A DNA stretch of 64,000 bases, from assembly GCF_048128805.1 (NCBI RefSeq), contig NC_136000.1:22066946-22130945 (forward strand), in the 5' to 3' direction. This stretch comes from Centroberyx gerrardi (lineage: Eukaryota; Chordata; Actinopteri; Beryciformes; Berycidae). The notes below the pieces were generated by a model that was given only the letters and a program-made list of their open reading frames with translations, did no database searches and had not been told where the DNA came from. Both the position numbers and the translations under genes were made by a program. Below are positions 45,879-58,889 of this stretch, one piece after another; within the stretch, counting starts at the first letter, position 1; each line of letters begins with the position of its first letter.

Positions 45879-47928
45879 GGACAGCACCTTTCAGTATTTC
45901 TACAATTTCAGTGAGGTTATGTCATGTTGTATTTTTATCAGGAGCAATATATTGTTAGTAGTCTTATATAATTTGAATTTGTGTTATCAGTGATCGGGTT
46001 AGGCATTTGATTCCCATAGGGACCACTTATTTGTTATGCGGAAAAATGTGGTTCAAAGGTCAGATGTTTGCTGGATAATGGTATCAGTGTCTACTTTAAT
46101 GTGGCTACATAATGTAAAAGGAAACGTTACCTAAAATAGTCAGTACATGCAGTACACATAGTGCTATACGATTGCATTTGCTTTATATTTTTCTTCTCAT
46201 CTGGGTAATTAAGCCCAGCAGAAAGCTATACACTCAGATAAATATAGCCATCTTCACTTACATGAGAAGAGAAGTTTCCTCTGTGGACTGCCACTGGGCT
46301 TGAAAGAGCTACAGGAGATGTGATTTTCCAAATGGATTTAGAAAAAAAGTGCTGCCATCCATTTGTCCCTATGCACCAGACTGATGGTAGGTAATCACAG
46401 CAGATCCCTAGGCACCAACCATCTCTCCATCACTCGAAATGGCTGCATACAGAGGCCATCATCATCAAAGCCATAGGTAAATATACATCATATTATCGCC
46501 AAAGATAAATATTGCTCTCCCTGTTGCTTCCCCACCCTGTTTCTGTCATTCTGTCTCTCCAGTCTGGCTCTTGTTCATTAATGATGTTTATGTGTTCCTG
46601 GCAGATTCATATCCTCAGGAATGTATCACACTGAGCAGAGATCGGCTTTTGATGTTCCATTAATCACAAACAGTGCAAAACAAACCAAAGACATTTACTC
46701 TGTGGGTGAAGGGAATGAAATGGAGCTGACATCATGATCCATTCTATTTGAAGACTGCTAAAAACACCAATCAGAGGATGAAAACACGGGGGGAAAAAAC
46801 TTTGTTTCTCAGACTGGTAGTTACAGACAGAATGATAGACACGGAGACGCTGGGTGTCTCTTATTTCAGCACACAACGTTTCAAGCTGCTCCGTCTGTAT
46901 GGGCATGTGCGGAGGGATGGGGAGTGGGGAGGCAGACGAAAAGACAGAAAATCTAAGCATGAATGACTGCAGATAATGAGAAACTTTGACCGAGCCTCTT
47001 ACCATCCTTGACACTCGGAGGAAGAAAAAACCTGTCAATTTGACAGTCCTGTCCTGCCATCCCTGCCCTACATGCACATGTACTGCACAGCTGGCTGACC
47101 AAAGCAGATCAGATGATTCCTCAGCGACAGGTTTTGTTTTCCTTTCCAGTCATGATCGGGGCTCCTCCGCTGCGCCCCCTGCCCTCTCGAGACTGAAGAC
47201 AGATGCTTCAATGGATTAAAGCAATTTGATTTGCAAGTCCTCCCTTTCCCCCCTCGCTCATAACTTGTCCGGCGCGGGGACTCGCACCACGAATAATCCA
47301 CATTCAGTCAACAGCTGGAAGTGGATGGAGGCTTTACATTGTCTCACCTGCTGTACGTTTCATACAATAACAGCACTAACAGGGGATAAAAGCCTCAGGG
47401 ACGGGATCAGCGAAGATTACACTGTGTGGCGCGCGCTCGTCTGGCAGGTTGGCAGAGTTGTAAATTCAGTGAGCCGGGCCTTTGCTAGTAAGATAAAATA
47501 GCTGGGAGCAAAAGTGTTGGGAGATAATGACATTTGTGCGTGGCGCTGGAAAAGCAATTGCTTCTGTGGCGAATAAAGCCAACAAATGGGGTTAGGAGGT
47601 AAGTGATGAGGGTGGGACTGAGGGATTTGGGATGCAGGTGATTGAGGGATGTGACAGCGCCACAGATTTTTCTATTAAACCACCTTACTGTGTTCTCAAA
47701 TCCTCTGAGCTAAGCTGTTTATTGGTAAAGCCAAGCTGGATGCTCAGTCCTCAAAAAAAGAAAAAAAAAAAACAGAAAAAGGGATGAGACAGATAGTTGA
47801 GCAGCAGTCAACATTGCAGCCCTATGGCATAACAGTTTGAGGAGTTTGTCTCTCCAGTCACATTCACAACATATTTTTCTAGTCTGTCTTTCATCATTCT
47901 CTCTCTATTTCTCCTTTCTATCTGTCTA

Positions 47929-47932
<4 letters not shown>

Positions 47933-47963
<31 letters not shown>

Positions 47964-48031
47964 ACCAACAGCAGAGTGCCACACACACACACACACACAC
48001 ACCTACACACACACACACACACACACACACA
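47933..48031. repeat. Compound (TC)n - (CA)n microsatellite
   Basis: (TC)n at 47933-47962, an 18-bp spacer, then (CA)n at 47980-48031 with one CTA interruption. Confidence 0.95.
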
Positions 48032-48859
48032 TGCAGTGCCACAGGCAGAGCAGCTGAGAGAGCAGAGCAGAGCTTTGCAGCGCTGAGAGGAGCAGCATCT
48101 GACCCCGGGCTACAGACTAGCGCTCTGTGATATGAGAGAAGATGAATCCTCGTCCTACATGGTTCCTCCAGCACACAGAAAAAGAGAGACAAATAAATAT
48201 ATAAATGAATTAAAATAAATAAAATAAAATAATAAAAAAACACACACATACACTGCCACTTTGCGATGCAAGGGATCAAGAATGATCTAATCCAGTCCGT
48301 GGTGAATATATGAGCGAGATTGGTTTCAGTCTGATTCAATGCAAAAGCAGCGCAAGCCGCATGCACGAGACTGAGGCATGCATGCTGTTCAAGAGCAAAA
48401 TGAAACAGACACACAGGCTAATGTAAAGTTTAATGATGAACAAAATCGGAGATAAAATTAAAGTTAAGAACAAAAAAATAAAGTAGATGGATTTGGAACA
48501 AGAAAGCTATATGTTATGCTACAAGTTCTGAGCTGTAACCCCTTCAGTTACATCTACACATACTGTAGTCATCTAACACTGGTTGTAACACAGATAGGAA
48601 GCATAAAAGCCCATTAAAAGCCTGCTATTTGGATGTGAAAACAGTGAAAGTAAATTGTCAGTGATGGACCCCACTATCGCGACAGAAGATGAACTCCATC
48701 TGAAATCTTGCCTCGGGTTATCACCTTACGAAAAACAACTGTGTTCCCACAACACATTTTTAGAATGTGAAATATCACAGCGAAACTATAAGTCCCGAAT
48801 ATTACAGTGGTACCGCGGGAGGTAAAAAATACCATAAAGTCCGGTAAGGTCATATAAAC

Positions 48860-49290
48860 TCACCGCTGACACACTTTAAGTCACTGTAGGAATATCAAAG
48901 GAATATTCCGGGGATCTTTTCCGTTAGGCTTACTTTCACTTGCAGATCATCCTGTTTAATAGATAACAGTTCACAGATCGGCTGCCGCTCGCTGCGCGTA
49001 AAATGCACAATAGATTACGGGCTACACCAAAATGATGCCTTACCATCAATGCACTCGATCAGATATTTCTCCAGTCATTCGCGCTGCATTTGTACAAGAG
49101 TCTCCGTGAGGCGGCGGGATCCCTCTGTCGCCTGCCGCTCGTGTCCTGCAGAGCCGAAGTGGAATCAGCGAGCGACCCGGAGCCGACTGGCGAGGAGATG
49201 CGCCATGGATGGAGAGCAGAGCAGAGCAGAGCAGAGCAGAGCAGAGCGGCGAGAGGCTGAGAGAAGAGGCAATGCCTTACCCCGCTGGAT
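48860..49290 (-). promoter_or_regulatory. Candidate promoter/5' untranslated exon region of chst1
   Basis: A GC-rich, CpG-containing segment 3.5-4 kb upstream of the chst1 start codon. On the minus strand it carries consensus donors at 48862-48863 (CAGCG|GTGAGT), 49042-49043 (GATG|GTAAGG) and 49279-49280 (GGG|GTAAGG). One could splice to the acceptor at 45331-45333. This is inference; no transcript is seen. Confidence 0.3.
49213..49246. repeat. AGAGC pentanucleotide minisatellite
   Basis: Almost seven units of AGAGC in the GC-rich segment. Confidence 0.9.
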
Positions 49291-52200
49291 GTCTGCCTCC
49301 AGAGACCAGCCAGTTGATTTCTCTAGATTGGCTGCAAGATTGCCTCGCCATGCATTACGCTTTGATACTGTAGGCTGTGTGGGCTCACGTCTTGGAAATG
49401 CATTTGATCATAGCGGGCAATAAACTGGGCAGTGCAACATCAGTAAGTCCAACTAACAATTGGCCTTTGTTGCATCCTGCCAGTTTACATCTGAAGTCAA
49501 ATGTAACCCATATTTTATTGTTTGTGGATATAACTGGAAACTAGATCAGAAATATATTTCCTGGAGGCAGGTTTCATTGTCTGCACCATCCCAGCCTCAG
49601 CATGGAGGATGACCTCAACATCACACCAACACCATCAGAGACTCATTCCACTATCTCCGTCACTGTCATGCTCTCCGCAGGGATGTTCAGGACCCACTAC
49701 TTACCCCTCAAATGGAGCAGCAACAACAGGCGCGTGCACACATGCACACACGCACACACACAAGGACAGAGGCCTCTCCCATGAGATTACAGTGACACAA
49801 TGACCCCTATTTTTCTTCATTCCAGTGAGGATGACTGCTATCATCGGGCACGTTGCCCCTAATACTGGGCTCACTCCGCTGCCTCTCCTGTGTGGGGGGA
49901 AGGGTGCTATCTCATCGCCCCCGGGGGTTACTTTGGGGTCAGACTTAACCAGTGACAGCTCCATTACTCCTGGGAATAGGGTCGATTCTGTTAACAGTGT
50001 TTCAGATTTATCTCCTGGTGTGACAGAGTCACATTGGCCACAGCGTGTCTCCTCTGAGATTCCACAGGGAGATTGGTGAAACAAGGCAGCTGTCTTTGGA
50101 TTTTCATATTTTCTCGGTGTCCCGGTTTTCCAGATGCAGAACTTCTACCATATTGGACACATTGGATTAGCTGCCAAAACATCAGAGCCGTTCTACCCTC
50201 CATCAACGGAGGATTAGTTGTTCCAACTTTTATGCCCTTATCTAACCCTTGTTTGAACCTTTCAAGTAAATAGACTGAAGCAAAGAGAGGCAGAAGCGAT
50301 CTAAGAGAATTGGAGCGCTCGCATCTACCTACGCAGATCTGGACGGAGCAACGTTGTGGTTTTTTTGTGTGTGTGTGTGTGTTGGTGTGGAGCCGAGGCA
50401 GCCAAAGGTTTACCGTACAAGCGCACACAAAGGAGGACGAGCTGCCAAGAACGCCCAGTGAGTGATGCAAGAGCGTCCTGTCCTCTGCTCCTCTCTGCGC
50501 TGATCCCTCGCTCTGCCTACCTACAGCATCGATCCTCGGCTCTGAGCAGCCGAACGCCCCCACGCCTTCTCGGAGAGATTTGAAATAGGCAATAAGAAAA
50601 AAAAAAAAAAAAAAGTTTCATTTTCTGTGAGGGAGCTGAATCCTCCCTGGGCCTCCCTGTTTAGTTATACCCACACTTGATCCTGCACTCTCTCACCACG
50701 CATGCACACATGCAAACAACACAAAAACAGACACACACACTGGAGATTTGCAGTTTATTTTTTCTCTGTCAGAACTATCTGGATCTAAACAAATGCCCCA
50801 CCAATCTGAGCTCTTTTTATTTCCATATCTCTATGATCCACACCATATCCGATCTTTGACACGACAGCAGTCTTTCATCATAATTCGGATGAAAGTGCTC
50901 CGCTGAAATCTTCTCCACTGTTCGGGATAACCTTGTCTCCCAAGCTCATTGGCAGCTTTTCTATACGCGGGCTTGCTCGGCAACTTCTGCGCCTTCCACT
51001 TCCTTTTCAGATGCGATCCGTCAGTCAGATTATCTGTCAGTCAGACTGTGTCGAGGGAAAGCAGATCTCATACAAGTTATCTAAGGGAGGAATTTTATCT
51101 GTGAAGGCAAGTTAGTTTCTGTGCGCGCGCCATCTCATCTGAGCGAGCGGGAAAGCAGTCCTTCATGCAACCCTCCCTTGCTATAGTGCAATAAGCAGGT
51201 GAAAAGAAATCTCATTTCACCCACTATATGCCAACAGAGACAGCTAAATTTAATTCAGCAAACAACCAGCACAGGGCACACAGGCAAACTTCCTCCATTC
51301 CTCACTGGTATTGCACTTGGAACATCTAAGAACTTCTCCAAAGTTATTGCTGCTTGGACTGTAATAACATCATGCACTGGAAATTATACATACAGACATT
51401 TTCTGTACACAAATTTAATAAAGGATATATAATGTTTGGATCATTTTTGAAGTAGGATTAGCATTTTCTTCTATCGGTGTAATTTCTCCTCTCGTTTATC
51501 AACTTCTGAGGAGGCGCCTAGTTGTTTCCCCTCATGTTTTCCAATAGATACGGCGGTTTAAGCCTAATTTCTCTGGACCATTAACGGGAGGTCAGGCCTG
51601 AATGGAGCGACGCTGACCCCAATCAGACTTCAGACTCTCAGATAGTTTGCCAGTCTGTTTGGTCGCCTGTTATCCTGATGCCCGCAGAACCCCTGACCCA
51701 GCTCGTCTCACTTGTCTCTCTGCTGCCATTTAGGGACGAAGAAGAAGAAGAAGAGGATCATCTGGAATAAAATTTGTCTGACCCTCAGGATGATCCCATC
51801 ACTGGCTGTTATCCATGAAAATTCCAACTTACAATGGGAGTCTTTATAAACCAAAGCCTTCGGCTAACAGTGGCGATCCCGCCCCGGCTTGTGAATTTCT
51901 GGCTGAAAGGCTGGGTTTATTAAATTTAGGCTGGACCGCTTGCAGCCGAGGTACTGCACAGCGCAGAGTGAGAGAGATGCGCTGAGCCAAACACAGGATG
52001 ATGAGAGAAAGAAAGAGAATGTGGGACAGAGAAAGACATGAGGGAGGAGAGAGAGAGAGAGAGAGATGACACAAGGGGGAAGAGAGGAGGAGCAGGAGGG
52101 GGGGAGAGAGAAAGTTTACACACGCCATCTGTGCATCGAAGGTGTGGCTGCTACTGTATTTGCTTGCGTTTGTGATGCATGTCTCTGTCTGTGATTGTTT

Positions 52201-53066
52201 TTGAATGAGAGATCTCTTGAATATAGATGGTCTCATTTTCACTCCCCTGTCTGCTGAGATCCCTTTTTTTTTTTGACTCCAGCTTTAATCTAACAGCATC
52301 TTCACATGAATGAACAAGTCTGCTGTTGTGTTGCTGAACCCTGCTGTGTGCAAAATTCTGCTTCAATTGTAATTATCTGCTGTGTGTACATGGGGCAACT
52401 CAGCGCCATTCAGCGAGATTAAAACTTTTTTCCCTGGCTTTAAAGGCATCTCCTGGCACCCATCGAGGCTTTTATAGAAGATTCCCGCGCTTCTGACATG
52501 CCAGAGGAAACAATTACATGACTAACATTCTCCTAGTCCAACCGGTTGATGGCTCTTTCCACTTGCGATCAGATTTTTGAAAAAGCGTTCCCTGACGACA
52601 CATCAGGTCAACAAAAGTCGACAAACTAATTTCGGCGCAGCAACAAGGCCTCATAAACACAATGAGCACAATCACACCATGGGATTATAAACAAGATGAT
52701 TGCTTGTGATGCACAGTTTTATCACACAGGGGAGTTGGGAGCTTTACAGTCTGACAGAGAGCGAGTCTCCCAGCATCTCAGCCTCCCTCTATTTTCTGGG
52801 TTATAGACTTTATAAAATCAAAGCTACTGAAAGCCTTTGAGACTTCCAGAGGGAAGTCGGTTTATTGAGAGCGTTTGATTGGGCCCGGTCTCGGTTGGAT
52901 TGCCCTTCTGAAAATAACAGACATAAATTCCTGCGTGGCTGCGATCCAAGCAGACACCTCCACATGTCTGGATACCGGACGGACCGCTATTAGGAATGAA
53001 AAACACGGCCCCGAGTGGCTCTTCTCTCTCCTGTCTGACATATTTTTTTGTTCTGGACCCCCCCCC

Positions 53067-53085
53067 CTCTCTCTCTCTCTCTCTC
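53067..53085. repeat. (CT)n microsatellite after a C9 run
   Basis: Short CT tract preceded by CCCCCCCCC. Confidence 0.9.
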
Positions 53086-53542
53086 ACCCCTGTTCCCGGC
53101 ACTTTTCTCTGTAAAGCCGACCCATCAGCGGTCTCTCTGGTGCATAATTGGGGCCATTAGCACAACGCATCACACACTCTCAGACTGTGCGGCGAGGCAG
53201 CGGCGATGGCGAGATACCCTTCTCCCTCTCTCCCGCTCCCGCTCCCTCTCTCCCGCTCGCTCTTTATCCCGCCAACTGTTTCACACTCACAGGGCTCGCA
53301 GCCATCACATTTGTGGGAGTAATGGGCCCGGCAAATTACAGCAGATCGCGCCTCAGCAGGCTGCGCCCGGCAGCCACCGGGGAAACAGCGAGCAGACATG
53401 CTGATTCTACAGTTCCATGGCCCCCTGATCGGAGGGAAAGAGGTGCCATGGGACGGAGGGAGCCAGGGAGGGGATCCTGCTAACATCTGCTTGCTGTGAT
53501 TCTGATCATTGTTTTGGCCGGAGATAGGTGCTTCTCTGCGTG

Positions 53543-53567
53543 TGAGAGAGAGAGAGAGAGAGAGAGG

Positions 53568-53605
<38 letters not shown>

Positions 53606-53615
53606 CAGAGAGAGA
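53543..53615. repeat. (GA)n microsatellite
   Basis: About 70 bp of GA with GGGAGGGA interruptions. Confidence 0.95.
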
Positions 53616-56600
53616 AAAAACTTTCGATAATCTGTAAATTGGGAGTCTGGTCACACGTCAAATGTGTTGTGCAGAGGTTATATGGGTCCAAGTGAACAAA
53701 AGAGGCTTTGAGTAAGTACTTGGCTTGGCATCATTTCCTGCATGATTTCATTGATTTTTTTTTTTTTTTTTGTATCTTTAGTTCTGCTACGGATTGCTCT
53801 GCTAATCACTGCCAGTTCCTCAGTGTGCTGCTCTGCGTCTCGGTGCTGTAATAACTCACAAAATTTGCTCACTTAAACACAGACGGCGGACACAGACACA
53901 CGTGCGGGCGAACATGCACTTGCGAGCGCACGTACACATAAGCCCCCCCCCTTCCTAATACACAGATGGTCTGAGAGATACCCTAACAATTAAGCTGATC
54001 CATTTAAAGTCTCTCACTGTAACAACCCAGAGGAAGCCTGCTGTTGGATGCTGCTGCTCTCGGAGGCACGCGGACTCCTCCGCCGGGCCTCTCAGGGCCT
54101 TTCTGTGTGACTGAGTCTTTTCTTAATTACACACGAGAACATGGAACAGCTGCTGCCCCATCAAACCAGCCTGTGTTGGGATATATGTAAAGAAAACAGG
54201 GAAATATAGAAGACCCTCTCTCCATCTGACTCTCTCATATCTATTTCTTCTGTGCTTTCCTCACAGTAGACTCTGTTTGTATGCATAAACCTGACTAGTC
54301 ACTGTCTCAAGCTGTCAATTACACTTTGATTAAGCACTGTGACTGCCATTTGCTCTGCCATATGACACTGCACATGTTGTCCTGCGAGTATTTATGATCT
54401 TTAGTGTCATAATAACGCCATAATCTACATTTTTTTATGAAAACGGAGGGTCACCTTATAGGTAAAATGTCCAAATTCCTCTTCTTACAGTGTTGCCATC
54501 TCACTCTTAGCTATCATAGTTAATTCATAGCTCGGCTCTCCAAATTGTGACTTATTCACAAAACTGGTTGATTTAAGCCCATGTATTTTTAACATTTTGG
54601 ATGCATTTTTAATAGAAGTGCTTCATCTCAGGATTGTGAAATTGAGAGTTGGGAGACAATGCTAGCTGATAGTATAAAAAGGAAACATTGGGGATGTGCA
54701 AGGTTTTTGCAGGACAGCATCATATTTATTTTTGTCTGTTAGAAATAACGCCAAAAGAGGAGCTGATATTGTCAGCATGTGAACAATCGGTACAGGATTT
54801 TTTTCTCTATCTTCCAGAAATCCCACCTGTCCTAATCCAATACAGTCACAGTTTCTGTAAAGCCAGAACCAGATAAAGAATAATATTGGCCTGACATCAA
54901 ATTAAGAAGGAAGATGGAATTGAATTTTGTGTATTGCATATACCACCTGAACAAATATTTCCTAACAGAAACCATATTTTTGATAGGATCTATCGCCGCT
55001 ACTGTGGCACAAGTGGAACATAAATATTTATCAAGGCTCAGAAAGGTTAAGTGTGTGGGAGTAATAGAATCTGGCAGCTGAAAGTGTTGCTGAAGCATGT
55101 CTCCAGATTGTTTTGCAAGATGGAAAGCTTCAAGTTAGGGGATAATACCACTCCAGTGACAGGCCGGGCCACTTAATGGCCTTTATATCACCAAACCTGA
55201 CTAAAAATAGCTTTTTTATGTGTTGTGTCATACCGGCTGAAAGAAAAAAAATTGAAAAGGCCGGTGTAAATTCGAAATACAAAGCAGATCTATTTCAGAA
55301 GCAGGATTTGCTGTGTGTGGGGCGAATGTTCCCGACATGGTTTAGCTCCGCTCAGCCCGCTTGGCTGTCTGAAGCCAACAGGTCTCAACTCAGCTAGAAA
55401 TGCTTGGGAGTTGATGGAGTGGCACCAGAGAGGGTTTCTGCCACCATCAACAACACAGAGTGGGGGATTTCTTGTGAAAGAATGGTGCTGAATCCCTTTT
55501 TATGAGTTTCAGAGATCCATTAGAATCCAAGTCAAAGTGCATTGAAGCTGTTCTGACTGATATTAAACTATGCTATGTGAGTATTTACTATATTTTGGTT
55601 GTATGCACATAATATGAATGTTCAGTGATCTTGCGTTTGACTGACTGCATGTGTCTGTGATAAAAAGAAAGAGAAGGACAAACAGGTCAGGCAGCAAAAT
55701 TTGATGCTACAGAAAATTATTTACATGTAAAATACAATGAGCCATACTGCAGCTTGTTCCTGCCCCACTGCATTGGCATTTTGGGTATGCAAGTGCCAAG
55801 AGCGTGTTGTCACTTCAGAAGTCAGAAGTCGGTCTAATGTAACTCTACCGTCAAGCCTGGAGTCATTAACAGGAAAATTAATCCTAGCTCAGCTGGCTTG
55901 GTTTATGATCTTCTGCTTGATTTTGAAACATTTGATTATTTAACTGAGACAGTGAAACATTAAACCCCAAATAGGATCAAATCTATTATAGTCAAATTTA
56001 AACATTACAACCAAGGTGTTTCATTCACTTACTTGTGCTTTGAGCAGAATTAGATAGTGTGTGTTGGGTCTGGCTACTGTAACATTTGAGATACTTTACA
56101 CTTAAACATCCCCTTCCAGGTAATGCACAACTAGCACTGAAATAATCACTGCATCGCCTAGCAGAGATTGATAGTTTGTATAAATGTTGAAGAGCGTTTT
56201 AGAATACGGTTGAATGAGTAAAGATCTTGAATGAGCAAAACATTATGTATGCATTTCAATGGTAACCCAATTTATTGACCAATTTAACTTGCAACCAGGC
56301 TGCTATAAATGGCAAAATGCTAGATGCTTGATGGCAGCTGTGTAGCTTCGCCTGTGGAAAAACTAGACATCTGTCTTTAGAGCTGATTGGTATGTAGCAG
56401 GTCAAACATCATGGTAACGCTGGACACGATGAAACATTCTGCGTAGCATCTCAGTAACTAGATGCAGTTTTGCTCTAAGAATAGCTCAGAGTAAACAGTA
56501 CACACATTTTAGGTGCGATCATACAGTGTAAAAAGAAGAAGTATTCAGTTCTCATGATTTCAAGTTTCCAAAGTTTCCCACGTACCCTTGGGGGTGCTAC

Positions 56601-57672
56601 ATGTACAGCAGGCATACCCTAGTTTGAGAATAACTAGTGCAGCATGACTTATTTATTATTTATATTTGCTGTGAATTCAGACACTCAACAAGCGTGGTCA
56701 GACAGTGAGAGGGAGACAGGAGCCTGACTTGGTCCTGGTGTCACTCACAACCTGAGGGAGAATACATGTGTTTACCGCCTCGCTATGGAGGAGCTGAGGT
56801 TTTCCCTTTAGCAGCTGAACAACCCTGCCACCCTCTGCAGATCGCCTCAACATTGTACTTTCCGTATAAATGGATAATTATTAGCCATTCAAAATACAAA
56901 GGCAAGCCATTGTCTTCTGTTTTTGTACCATTTCTAACAGAACGAGTCACGTTCAGATTACATGATGATGAATCATTTTCCAGGTTCTGATTTTGAAAAT
57001 GATTAATTTAGATTTTTCCCAGCCGGTTGCTAAACATCCAGGTAGAGACTGTGGGGTTGCAGCTTGTTTCTGTGCATCACTAGTTGCCTACATATTTAAA
57101 AAAAAACATTCATCTGGCTCACCATGAGCTTGTTATAAAGCCCAGGAGAGTGTTGTGAGGATCTGCAATGACAGCCGCTGAGGCAGCCGGTTCAATGCAC
57201 CAGGTCTCACCGCTGATATTATGTTAAAATATACACATACCATCATATCATGTGTATTATATATGGACGTATGAATATATACTGTATGAACACAGCGGGC
57301 TAGTCGAAAAATAAATAACACATATAATCATTTTAACATACACTTCTCATCTAATGCTTCACAAACATAAACCACAATACTGGATCAATACCGACGTTCA
57401 CTCTCCAGTCTGTTGCTTAACTTGCACTCCTGGGCTATAAGTATTGATTCAGTACTGTGGTTTATGCTTCTTCCATGGAAAAATAGAACCAGCACATCAA
57501 AATTTAATGTACTCATACATGTGCATGTGTCATGTGTACTGTTTATTTGTTCTGTTTGCTTTTCATTGTCAAATAATATATTCCAATCATTGGAAAACTT
57601 CAAAGTATTGGTGACAGTTTGAGTCTGTTCCTTTGATTTTCTGTTGTCTCTGAAAAAAATAAAAATAAAATT

Positions 57673-57678
<6 letters not shown>

Positions 57679-57710
<32 letters not shown>
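57679..57710. repeat. (TA)n microsatellite
   Basis: About 16 TA units. Confidence 0.95.
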
Positions 57711-57713
<3 letters not shown>

Positions 57714-58169
57714 AGATGCTGTAAAAAGGCCCGGCTTCTTCTGACTGCTTGAGCACTGTATTTGTATCACATTGTTAGTTTTTTATGGTTCATCTAATTT
57801 AACAGGTGTGGTAATTCCATTAATAATCCTGATTTCCTGGTATGTGAGAGGATATGAAAGTTGAAATAATACTTAACACAATGTCTGGTTTTACTGGAGA
57901 GTTAGTTAGACCATTACTGCATGATAGAAAAAATGATAAATTAAACTTATTATCATGCCTCCACTGGAGTGTTCAAACACATTTTTGGTGTTAAATTAGA
58001 GATGGCAGGATGCCAAACAATCACATTTTTTGTTATAGCAGAAATATGATAAAGCGATGTAGTATATATAAATGTATAAATTCGTAAACTCAGTAAAATG
58101 ACTAGGAAAGAAAATGTGGTCAGATATAGTAACAGACTTTTCCAACCAATACTAATATTTTGAATGGTT

Positions 58170-58175
58170 TTTATT
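58170..58175 (-). terminator. Candidate poly(A) signal of the Ig gene
   Basis: AATAAA on the minus strand, 715 nt after the stop codon. A weaker TATAAA-type variant lies nearer, at about 58618-58625. Confidence 0.35.
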
Positions 58176-58889
58176 TGAAAAAGTCACCCTGTTGTTACAT
58201 TCATCACTTGCGTGTGCAGTATAGTCGTCCTGAAATAACATTCAACTGATTTGAAGCCTTTGACAAGAGCACACCAGGTACTTTTTTGGCAAGAACTGGC
58301 ATTATGCACTGTGCTGACAGGAGAGCAACCTGACTGGTTTTTAGTCATCATTTAATGTCACATTACAGCCATACCAGTCGGGCTGTCTGTGCCAGAGATC
58401 TCCAACTATCTGATACATAAAAACATCAAGTTGTCTTGTTTATCTGTATCGACTAGTTCCTTGAGCCTTCACATTTCAAACCACTTGCCCTAGATATTTT
58501 TGAAGGGAATGACCTGACCATCAATCAGCTGTTCATGCACTGAAATCTATGAAAGCACATTTGTCATTTCAAAACGAAGAGAAAGATAGTGACAGTGTTG
58601 CCATTTGTTGTTGTTTTCTTTATATTTTCAGTCACAAGCCAGAATGGGGTTTTGAAAGAAGCAACTGCACTAAAATGAATCCACAAGACAAAATCCAGCA
58701 TTAGTCATTAGCACCTAGGAATAAAAAAACCCCCTGACATATACATGAAACTGGAAGTGTAAAAATGTTTGAGATCATTTCACAATCCCCAAATGGTGAA
58801 AACAGAGGGATAAGGAGATGATTTATGTACCAATTTCATTGCAAAGTCAGTTCAATATGAAATTCCTTACAGGCATCTTACAAAAGCTG

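Larger units (their letters stand above)
45900..58160. other. Gene-free stretch between chst1 and the Ig gene
   Basis: No protein-coding exon can be supported. It holds purine/pyrimidine microsatellites, a GC-rich segment at 49.1-49.3 kb, repeat-free CNE-like blocks at about 47370-47600 and 52440-52720, an (A)n run at 50598-50615 and a (TA)n run at 57679-57710. The 54-57.6 kb part shows nothing I can name. Confidence 0.55.

Noticed and set aside
47926-48414. 162-codon frame on the - strand with a Cys-Val repeat
   Set aside because: Built largely from the (CA)n/(TC)n microsatellites at 47933-48031; no splice signals or protein family.
49991-50563. 190-codon frame on the - strand
   Set aside because: Low-complexity composition, includes a CA-repeat-derived stretch, no recognisable domain and no splice support.
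53157-53654. 165-codon frame on the - strand rich in Ser-Leu
   Set aside because: The Ser-Leu run is the translation of the (GA)n tract at 53543-53615.
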